Below, one piece after another: positions 12,801-25,200 of a stretch of DNA of 39,672 nt. The stretch spans positions 139,266-178,937 of the forward strand of contig NW_003136835.1 of NCBI RefSeq assembly GCF_000003605.2, written 5' to 3'. The translations under genes were made by a program, and so were the position numbers. A model generated the notes under the pieces. That model made no database searches and was not told the DNA's origin. It worked only from the letters and a program-made list of their open reading frames with translations. Position 1 is the first letter of the stretch; each line of letters begins with the position of its first letter. Origin of the DNA: Saccoglossus kowalevskii (Eukaryota; Hemichordata; Enteropneusta; Harrimaniidae).

Positions 12801-15800
12801 CCATGTTTGTTTTTAGCTCCCGTGATGCGGAGCTTATGTGTTATCGGTGTCTGTGACGCTGTGACTTTGTGACTAAAATTTGTTCCTCTGATAACTTAAG
12901 ATCTACAATTTCAATTCAAATGAAATTTGGCACACGACTATAATATATGATGAGTAGATGTGCTAATTTAATTGTGGTGCAATTCCATGCATTTTAATTA
13001 GCTAATTATTGCATTAATTAATTTATAACTTAGTGGTCTTGGAAATTTCTAAACAAATATTTAACTTGGGTGAGTAGCCTAATTTGCATATTGCGATAAC
13101 GTATTCTGTCGCAAAAATACTTGTAATATTTTATTGGAAGGTCTGAAATTTGCGAGTTTTAGTATATAATGATTAAATGTGTCATCATGGATGTTATTTG
13201 AGCAGATACAGCGACTAAACACATCAAATGTATGCGGTTTTATCAGTATGGCGAGTATGTATGCGCAGTTACAGCCATTTTTTCAGTTTGCAGGACCCTT
13301 TCTGATTTTCATAAACGCAAGTTCAATTTCACTTTGTGCATCATATTCATCAATAGACAAAATCGAAGGCAGAATCGCGTACAAGTTCCTGCCAATCATG
13401 ATTCGCAAATGTGCTGGTTTGTTAAAATATGAGTGAACCTGGTGGAATCACAGGTGCTGGTCAGACCTGGGATCGCCGGTTTTCTGCCAAAATATAAGAA
13501 ATGCATTCATATTTGCAAAACCAACCATGTGGTGTCACAATATCACAAAATACTAGATGTAGCCCAAATCTCTGGAAAAATTAACTTGAAATGAATAAAT
13601 TTTTATATTTTTTCATAAAAAAATTACAAGAGTACCAGTATATCTTCACATGCTGCTTTTTTTTACAGTAATAGCGCCCTCACATGTTTAATATTTTTGT
13701 TCTTTTTAAAGTGATCTTTTAAAGTTAACTTTCACAGTGCCCTATATAAGTATAGTAATCTCACATGTTTTTCAAAATGCCCATATCAAAATCTAGTGTT
13801 TCCATATATGTCATAGTTTCTCGGACATCAATTTTATTAATATTTGGTAAAAGTATGGATCGACCTACATGCAATTACATTCACTTATTATACAAAGCCT
13901 ATAGCTTCATAATACTTGCTCTGATCACACGGGAGCTATTTACAGTTTAACTTTGATTATTATTAGAGAATGATTACGCGCATAATCATTCTATATTTGG
14001 AATTCGCATTTCCATATTGAGGATCCTGCAAAATTACAGTAAGCTGTAACTTATGGCGTTACGGTGACAGATGTATAATAATAATACTTATTATACCATT
14101 TACAAAAATGACAGATTTTCCGAAATTGCAAAGAAACTGACTGGTGGTTAACCTTCTAAGCAGCATAAACCACGTCACCACACATTGACCTGGATGTGTT
14201 GTGTTATAGAATATTGTGATTGTGTTTTGCAGTTGTCGCTAGTATCAACTGTCTTAATATTTCTCTACAGATCTCTTCATTGATGTTGGTCAAAATGTTC
14301 CTGTATTCGACAGACCGAAATTATTATTTGTATGGGATGAGTTAAAGAAAAGCTGTTCCAGTGTGGTAAATTTGGCAAATAATATTTGATGTTATCTTAA
14401 ATATACTGGAAAACTAATTATGTAGTTTTGAAGCTATAACAAATGGACAATGTAATATGATTAATCTTTAAGCACATTTACAATAATACGTAAAATAACA
14501 TATTGCCTGTATCAAAATGTTCCTCACTAACTTACCAGGCTGAATCACATCGAATCCAGTTCAAAGATCTGGCTGTTCTGATTAATGCCATTTTGAAAGA
14601 GAAATCCGACCATAGAGTGTTGCAATTGCAGGTAAGTGCAGATTTATACAAGTTCAAATCTAGCTATATATAAAGGTGAATGGGCACTAGTGTGACACAA
14701 TTATGTTTGTTTTTTCACATTTACACGTAGAGATACCAGATTGATTCGACCCAAATGTATACACATTAGTTCATTACAGATAGTCCGGCTTCATTCACAC
14801 AAGCAGTCAGCTGGGGAAACCCCTCGCTGCACTTTTCTCTTCCGCTTCTCCTTCTCTCTTCCCTTATAAAAGGTTACAAAGTCAAATCACTGAGGCGTGG
14901 CGGAGTAAACATGCGATCAGCCAATCGCTGCAGTCGTTGGCACGATCACGTGATTACCAGGAATGTGTTTTACGGCCTCGCCTTGCAAAGTTGCCACTAC
15001 ACAATACAATAAGTAAACAATCTATTTATCAAATTCCTGAAATATATGTTTATAATCTCCACCCTAAACGTGCAAGTAGTTGATTCTGAACAATAGTCTA
15101 ACGGCGTGTGATGGGAATGTGCGATCGTGAAGACTTAATAGCTCCAATACTATTTAAAAGATTGACATGTGTTATCACTCGAGAAAAAAATGCATGGTGT
15201 TTATGTGTTATGTGTTTCCCTGCGAACTACTCCAGTATGCGCAATTATTTGGCTGACGATGTGTTTATAACTGTTTGGAACATTTTCACAAGATAACAAA
15301 ACTCATATAGATTATTTTGTAAATTGACAAGCCACCAATATTTTGTGAAAGTTTCACATGAAAAAAACACACAAATACCCAAGGATTTCCTTGAGTGTAA
15401 CATTTGGTGGCCAACTGTATAACCCATGTTGTGAGAATGACAAATATTGCAAATGTCGCATCAAAAGACCGACAGTAAAATGCAATGACCGAATGGTAAT
15501 TCGCCTTTGTTAGCAATAGAAACATAACAATAAGTTAGAAGTATTCAAGGAGTTTCAAAGTGCTTCAGGGACAATGGTCTGGAAATCCAATTGTATATTG
15601 GCAACAAAAAACAAATTCCAAATAAAGAGGCATCACGAGGAATACTGCTGTAAATCAAAACAAGTTTTTATCGGCTACAGACGGCCCATGAAATAAAATA
15701 AAGCCTGTCCTCTGGAAATGCCTCATTCATAAAGTGTTTAGTACTGCAGATTGACGACCATGTCCATACAACGCACTATGTGATATCACTTTTGAAATTC

Positions 15801-18800
15801 TGTCGCCCCTCCCCCCAAAACGTAGTGGGAAAATGTTTTCTATTACCATTTACAATGCGGCAAAAACAATGAAATCAAAAGAAATAGTGCTGTATGGCCT
15901 TCAATTCCCAATACGCGAAAATAATGTATTTTACAGTATATTAAATTATAGGCATACATTTGAAAACTTACAAAAGCAATTTAGGCGTTCTTTTTTTAGT
16001 ATGTTAGAGTTCCGAGGAAAACTAGCAAAATTTACGTTAAATATTGAACAGGTATGTTATTATATAATATTTCAATACATTGTGCTATTATATCACTTTA
16101 CAGGTGCTTAGACTTGTATATACACTGGTGAAGTTTGGATATTACACAGATAAAGACGATATTAAAGATTTTGTCGAGTCTCTTAAGATAGTGGTGAACA
16201 CAAACGACGACAGTGAAGTATTTGAAAAAAGCTTTAAAACAAAGTCCTTAGTAGATGTTAAACATATGTAAGTGTCTATATATGTATTCATGTATTCATG
16301 GTATGATGATATGCGGTTCGAGACTATATCGCCAAATTTGATTAAGTCTAAACATTTTTATATTTCAATTATTTTTATTAAGTATTTTTTTTTTAATTTG
16401 TAATAATTATTTCTCCATTTTTTTGTAAATGCTTGAACAACTGATCAACTTTCCTATCGGAAGAGGGCTTTATTTACAGTTGTGCTTGTTTGGCGTCACA
16501 CGAAGGAGGTTGTCAATGGAAGCTGTTAAATTTTTAAGGCGTTAACAGTCAACAAAATAAATAATATATATAAAAAAACACAGAAGAAAAAAAGCAATAA
16601 ACGATCCATATATTGTTGTTCTGTAATAGCCTGGCAACAACAGTTTTTTTTTTTTTAAATTGCTACCTTCTAAATAACTTGTACATTTTTACATTGTTTA
16701 CATTCATTTGCGCTATTTTGTCGTCACAGAAATAAACTTTTTGTCACTGGAAGGTGTGACTTATCGTAAAAGTGTATTTTTTTTACAGGGCAATGAAAGT
16801 GTTTAGCTTGATCTTGAATTTTCGTTCAAATGAAAGACTAAGGGAATTTATCTCACTATATATAAATGTGTATCAGGTAAGTAGTTATATTAGGTAATAT
16901 TTAAATATATTTTGAAAACATCATCCACTTATACCGTACCCTGATATAATAACCACGCATTTACTAGTGTGTAACTATGATGTTGTATATTACAACATAG
17001 AGTAACTTCAATATGTCGTCTGCTACCCAATTATAAACGGTCGATTACGTTTGAAATCAGAAGAACTGAAAATAATACACAAACATGAACCAACAAGAAA
17101 AAAATATATATCTAAAGTTTGCCATAGACGTTTTTTACAACGTTCTTCTATGGAAATCGGGACTATGTCTCTCACAATTGTTCTTTGTTTGTCGTTCCTA
17201 TTAAACCTCTCATCTTCGCATCGATTCTAAGTTTTCCTAGAAATCGGGAAATTGTTTTCAAAAATAAAATGTCATGTATTTCTTTCATTTGTCCAACCCA
17301 ATTCTGTAATGAAATAATGACTTTAGGGTTTCTCCGTTTTTGTTCGACTGTCATTACTTAGAAGCAAGACTACTGGAATTTAGTTTCGTACTTTAGTATT
17401 CATTTAAATATGGATGAGACGTTCATCTGAGTAACTTTAAACATAAACAGTCAACATTTACTTATAATAATCTTAATCCGATAATGCCTCGTAATCCAAT
17501 CGGTGCGTTGCTTCATGAATTGGCTCGTATAACACGGTCTGTGGAGGGAATGTCGGTTCCAATCTACCTCTATACCCAAGCAACGTTTCGCTCAATTGTC
17601 TGAAATGTGCTTGCTTTTTTGTGATTTTATAAAATCGTCTACAACTTCTAAATTCTATTTCACGACACTTTCGACTTTATCTTCACCAAATAATAGTAAG
17701 TCCATCTGGTCGTTGGTATATTTTCTATTCACTAAAAAAACATCGCGCGTTTTTTGTAAACTGAAACTACTTCCTAGAAATATACGCGTTCTCCAAAATA
17801 TGGTTGAACAGAACCCGGATACTGCATGGTGTATTGCATTTGTATAAAGTCTTGGGAAGATGTATGGGAACTGCGCATGCATGGGTGTCTTAAATGTGCT
17901 CCAAGTTTTACATTTACGCATGATTTCACTCCATTTGGTTCGAATAAAGGTAATATAAGTTATTGATAGTTTATATTGTTATCAAGACTGAGTTGTGGAA
18001 GGCGGGACGGAATAGAATTTCAACAAAAATTTTCGGCCAATTTCGATGTCCTTGCGGAAAAGTGGGTAGGCGAGTGTACCGTCACTATTCTCAATCACTA
18101 TTCTCAGAAGGATTTAATAATCGTCATATCATGTGTGTTAGTCGACATCGTAATGAAGGTAGCATCAGTAGTTACGTGTGCGACACATCAATTCAACAAA
18201 TGACAAAGACATTAGCTTCTGCAACAACAACGGCCACATCAAGCGCTATTACCATAGGTTTTACAGATGCCCTTAACCAATCCGCGATAGAAAACCCCAC
18301 CATAGTCGAAAAACTGAGAAACTTACAGTTAACCAGACACCTCACAGGGGAAATAGAGGTTTACTAGTATATCATGACATGATGTGTGCCCTCTATGTTG
18401 TAGTACCATTTTACGCAGTTTTATGTTTCGTGTTAATCTATATGCTCGTTTAAATAAAATATTGGTATTTGACCAACACAGAACACGTATTAAATTACGA
18501 TATATGCACACTTTCTTTATTTACTAGGAGAATAGCCATGAATTGCAGCCACTGTTGAACGAAGACTTTAAAAAAAAGTACAGAGAAGACAGTGATAAAA
18601 ACGAAATAATTTCAAAAGCCAAAAGGTTAACATACATTTTGTCTAGTTAAGGTGTATTCATCAAACGAGTTGTGAATATTTTTCATGTAGAAATTCTTGA
18701 CTTTACACTGATAAAGTTTTAAAACTCTACCACTAGTGCAATCAATATAATAGAAATCATGATTGTAGTGAGTCATTGTCCTTTCGGGTTAGTGCACACC

Positions 18801-19145
18801 CCTAAAACAATGTCCAGATCTAAACTGGTAATTTCATGTGTGAGCATAAATAAAATCATAATTAATCAACATTGTGTGGTAGTTAACTCATCAAATTTAC
18901 CTCTCGTTCCAGGAAAACATATACAACAAATCGGAAAAAAGACTACATAAAAGTACAAACTAATTCAATCTGCAAAAATATCAATGACGGGCCACTGTTT
19001 TATTTTATTTTATTGAAGAAAGATAATACACATAAAATTAAATAATTAAGTAATAAGTAATTAGTTTGGGCCACACTCGGCCCTGAAATCAGACTATATT
19101 TATATAAATTTATAATATATATATATATATATATGGTACACAAAT

Positions 19146-19204
<59 letters not shown>

Positions 19205-22200
19205 TTTTCTAATTATTTATATTGCAGCACGGCAGTCGAGAAATTGCGAGAAATATTTAAAGACACTTCATATTTTAAGGAAGATGTCCTATCCAAGACT
19301 CTAATGGTAAGTATACTTACAAGTAAGTTATGTTTCATTGGTTGGTTAACGTGTAACTAATTATGAGTGTCTTTTGCAGACATTGTCAAACTACAAATAT
19401 GACAAGATGCTACAAATGTCCATGCACCTGTTATACATACAGTATTCATCATATTCAAGGCTTTTCAGTCGCGCTATCGAGACACAGGTACGTGTACAGC
19501 ATTCATCATTTTCAATTATAGTTATATGAATAATATAATATTAATTGTCCTGAACGGATTGTTCTCTGTATGCGTGTTCACGATTAGGTGTTGCTGAAGG
19601 GCACATCGGTCAGTGTTTTTAGGGAATGTGAAAACAAGATGCCTGTATTGAGAAGATTATCTGCTACAAAAATGAACACCAATCAATTCAAAGAGTTGGA
19701 AGATATACTAGACACATTTACTGGGTAGGTTTATTGTCATTCCCACTACAAATCCCTAAATTGTTGCTTACATAACTTTTTTTCATTTTGGTAGAATATT
19801 ATCCACAGCTTTCATAGACTCGAACAATAAATTATTCTAGTTTGTGATTTTTCATAGTTTGTTTTTTTCCATTCATTAATCGTAGATCATCTAACTTAAT
19901 TAATGCACAATAGTTGTTTTGCAATGTAATACAATTGGTGCAAGACAACTTTTGTAAATATGAGATCAGATTATGTCAAACAAAATTTGACATCATATTA
20001 TTTCCAGGATATCCTCTGCCATATATGCCTTGTCACTGTACAAAATTATAATAACAAGATAATTGAACAAATAGTGTCCTATCATATCATCGTTATATAG
20101 CATTAGTATGTTTCAGACTAACAGTTGAAAATTTCAAGTGCACATTTACTCCCATCTTAGCATCTACTAATCAATTTGAATAAATGAATAAATACATTTA
20201 TTCATGTAACTATTTTAATTGTTAGCCCAATCAACAGGTAAATATAAATAACAACAGACCGTACGTATCATTAATTCTGGCAATATAATTATCATGTCAA
20301 ATTTAGTGAATATAACCGGCAGCGATTAGTTACGAAGTCAGTAAATCGTGACCGCGTTCTGCACAGTGTGGAACGTTCTAAAACATGTCAGAACATGTCA
20401 CTGCATCACGGTATATGGCACTGCCCATCATTTCTGGCTGCAATGTTACTAATAACTTATTTAGGTATTTATTTTCACCGCAGTCCTAGCATGGAGGGGT
20501 GTGATGACCAAACTTGGTCAAAACTATCAACGTGACTTAAGACGATTTTCTACAATAACTTGATTTTTGTAGTGTTTGGAGAACACGTAACAATACTAAT
20601 TAATATGAATTAATATATGAACATTGCCAACAGTTGTGTAAAACGAAGTACCAAATATACACATTTCATCCCAATTTACCGACACATCATCAATTTTCAT
20701 CTTGATTCAACAACGCACTTATGTGCACGTTTTGAGAATGCTTTGTCTGTATTCATTTTTATGCACTGTATTGCATAAGGCAAAAAAATGTTTTGTTGCC
20801 TTCAGCGACCAACCGGAAAATATGAAATATCGGCTGGTGGTTATTTTTTATTTTAATAGGCCCAAAAAACTCACCATTTTAAGCAGTAAAAAAGTGTTTC
20901 CTCTAAAAATTAACGATCCCTGACCGTTGTTTGATCCCCAGATAAGAGACTGAAAGAAACACTTTGATTTTTGTATTTAATATCTAGGATGCGTTTGATT
21001 GATTCCCATATACCTCGGCTATTTACGATACCCTTTGTTTTCACGAGTTTAAAAGAAATCCAACCGACCGACCCAATTTTTCAATTTTCCGACTTGAGGG
21101 CAACATATTTTTTTGTCCTAATTTTATGTTAAACCAATCTCCTGTTATATCAACTTCAGCTGATGAAACCTTTGTGTATCTTCACAGATTTTGCTCATTG
21201 GAAGATGAACCAGAAGAGCGCCATCCTATGAATCAAATTATCTTGTATAATTGTGGTATACTATCCGACATATTCGAAATATTTTCTCAAGAGACTAATG
21301 ATAAACTAAAGTCTGTAAGTCTCTACTACTTCAACCACCCCCACACACGCACAACCTTTCACACCTTACTCTGTGCCTGAGTACAATTTAGCCATAAATT
21401 AGAAGTAGCCAGATGTACGAGATTCCACGGATTTAGTGTGAATTGACTGTAGCACACTTTGATCCAGTTAACAACGTTGATTGTAGAGACATCTGTCCGT
21501 CTTTTAAAAATCAAGTGCACCAGACCACATGGTCGTCTATTCTCAGCCTGTACAACTGTGTAATATCAGGATATGGGCTTATGACGACGAAGTTGTGATG
21601 CATGCAAATATTGGTCACAGGAGGGCTCGAATTTGGATATCCAACATCACCATATCTTGACAATCCTCAGTGTCAATCTAAACTAATGAGCTAATGAGCA
21701 TATTACCCTACTTCCGATGTGACCATGTCTAATCATAGCCGACTATCGTCGATCAGGTTTTGACCTACAAACTGTTTACTCTCATTCAAACTGACAACAA
21801 TCTATACTCGTGTCTCTAGTTTGAAGCATGATCAGTGATGGCCATCTACTTTGCCTTTGTTCCTGATTCCTATACCCTCGGCGGACCAATCATTTCAATG
21901 ACTTGATGACATACTTAATTAATATATAATTAATATAGACCATTAATATACCTGGATTTCAACCAAAATATACCAAGTTTCATTTTAATCCGAACTAAGC
22001 TTCTAGAGATACTGGTGGATCAGACAGACAAGTGCACGTACACGCTGCTAAAATGTCTGATAGAGGCAATAACATGGCCATTGGTAGTGACGGACCCACA
22101 ATGGGTACATATGCACTACATCAGAGGAAAAGCCAGTCTGTCTTTCCTGGGCGTTGATCTGCTAGGCTACTTATGAAATTTGGCCTTGACAGACGACTGT

Positions 22201-25200
22201 CACCAGGTTCCGACGTCAAATATTTTTCAAGTCACTTTCATGGTGGTAAACTCACACACAGTTTGGTTCAGATAACGAATGGAGCTGCTTGTTTTAGTCA
22301 AAAAACGTCACCGCTAGCTTATATGTTAATTACCTTTCCAGCCCAGTAAATTTCCCTGATCTGTTTCTCACAGTATTAATTCAAATTCATAATTTTAAAA
22401 GCAAAATACGCAAATTGAAATACACAGAGAAGAACTCGACACGAAGTGCCACAGGGAGTTGGAATAAAGTTGAAATTTTGATAAAAGAAAAAAGTATTTG
22501 CATTTTTCCATTCCTTGCAAACTCTTATCACAAGATCCCTTCCTGCTGTGTAACCGATGGGTCAACAGTTAAATATGGTGGCTACGTTATAGATTTATTC
22601 CAACTCCCTATATAAATAATATGATTCAACATTAAAACAAATTATTCCAACATATAAATTGTTTTTGTTTACTTCTTCCGATTAGGCAAATGGATACAAA
22701 GAGTCTTTACAACAAATATTCAAGAAATGTTTTATTTTGCTTCGAGTTTTAGCAAGGTAATTGTTTTCAAATATTGTAAGCATATTCAGTACAAATATTG
22801 AGCACAATATTACAATATATCTCTGGAAGATACTAAGTTTCGTGTATGTGCGTTTATATTTACAGGGGTAACACAGACGTGCAAATGAGATTGTTCGAGA
22901 GATTAGACATTTTGCTTAATTTAAATTGTGCTGGAGAAGAAATGGCTAAGGCTATTAAGGAGGTAAACTAATTGAACACTTCTTCCGCTATCACCTGTGA
23001 AGTTATTTGTGTGAGAAGGAGATATTTCTAGACATAATTGAATGATTGGTGGTTTGGTTCGCATTTAATGAAACGTGTATCGCTAGGATATGCAATGCAA
23101 TATCCTCTTTTTATTTAAGTTTACTAACAGTATTTTGAATTATCCAATACATTGTATTTGACATAGGGTTTACCCTGCCAATTGTTTGGTGTCATTTACT
23201 TGCTTTACATTATATTTAAATTGTATGTACATGTGCATACACATATTTATAGCTATTGACTTTGAATTCAGATTGTTTGTGTCTGCTTTTTTGTTTGATA
23301 TTGATTGATTTTATTTGTTTCCATCTTAGATATTTACAAATAAAGAAGCATGTTTTAAAATCAAAGATGACAAAGTGCAGAAAATAATGGATCTTGCATC
23401 TCAACATAAAATTCCAGAGTTCCTTGAGTCGTTAAACGCTATTATAACAGTATGCAATTGTTTATTTACTATATTTGTTTCATGACTTTGTATTTTTGTA
23501 TGTATTTTTCATCACACATAACAGTGGTGCATTGTATAATTATTAGCAAAATAAAGTTAAACAACAAGAATGTTTAGCAATAAATTCGCATATTAAAAAT
23601 GTATAAACTATGTTGTGAGCAAGTATCGTTCCATTCAGTCCTGTATATTTTTGCAAAACTTCATTCACATGAATACGTTTCTTTGCGATTGTATTAAGTG
23701 ACGGTTTATTTTTGGTCAATCCTCTCAATGTCAAATTGTCTGTTCTGTGTATTGATTCAATCATGTTAATTTGGTAATATCAAGTTCTTCATGCGTTTCT
23801 TTGAAAATTCTTTACATATTGCCAATATAACTTTGTTAATTTACATGAGCCACAACTTGAAGATAATTAATGGAATTATTGTCATTGACGCTGTTAATTT
23901 AGAGCTATATAAATATAATGTGATAATGTTAGAGTCTAATGATGCTTTAATGTGTTTTACTGCAGGTTGAAGAGCATGATCTAACAATAAAACGTAACCA
24001 GATATGTGTAATGAAAGTATTTATGCAGTCAGAAAATGTACCTATCATAAAAGATGAAACAAGCAGGTTTGGATGATATAAGTATACTTTCGGTATATGT
24101 AAATGAATGTTAATATCAGTGAATATTTAATTAACAATGAAATCCTTTTTTTATTTTATAGAAATAAATTGCTAGATACTAAAGAAAATAATCCTGATTT
24201 GTACATGATATCATTGGTGGATCTATTAGCTACATGTGCAGAGGTTGTTACATTTACATGTTATTGTATATTTAGTATATATATTGATTGGTTCGTTAAC
24301 GTTTGCCGTGAATCTTATTGTACTTCATGACATGCATGTGACTCGCTAAAAAATCACGTACATCCTCAAATGAAGAGGACAATAGATATTATATTTACTA
24401 TTTCAGGGTGAGAATACATACATTGAATCGATTTGTCAAAAGTTTTTTTCTCTGGATGACTTATTATCTATATTGACAAAGCAAAACAATTATAAGATTA
24501 AGAGAGCATTTGCACGGTTTATGGTATGGGTATACATGAACACAGCCAGTAGTAGCGATGCAGAATGTTTTCTTCACAATGAGTAAGTATTATTACCAAT
24601 AACTTGCCATGCTAACGTGTTCGTTTGTGCAAAATTTGCCACCTCTTTCATGCTCTTCGTTTTATGTCCTACCAGGCATCTTACGTAGAGGACTTTTGAA
24701 TTAAGAAATGATCAGCAGTTTCTAGATGTATGTCGCTTTTCAATAATACTTTCATTAAATCTGACATTGTCAGTTTTCTAAATAGTTTTATTTTAACAGT
24801 AAAGTAGTTTTTTTTATTAATGTCTGCTGAAATAAATATGCAGATGTATTTGATGAATAATGTATTATGCGTTCAGTATAGATTCAAAACTTTATATCTG
24901 AAAACATGATAATTTATTATCAATATTATTATTTAACCAACATGTGTATTTACCAATAATGGAGGGCAATGTGGGAGTAAAAATACTTCATTGACGATTA
25001 TCTATTTTCATTAAACAAGGTCTAATAAAATAAATAAAATCCCAGTGGTTTATCCAAATTGCATGAGCTTTGATTGTTCCACTCTTAGCTCAATTTGCAA
25101 CATTGAAAATTTGCCATTTTTGATTTAAATAAGTTTGTGTTTGGGTGTTTATATCCATTGTCTACTATACGTCTACTACGTCTACTATACGCTACAGCAT

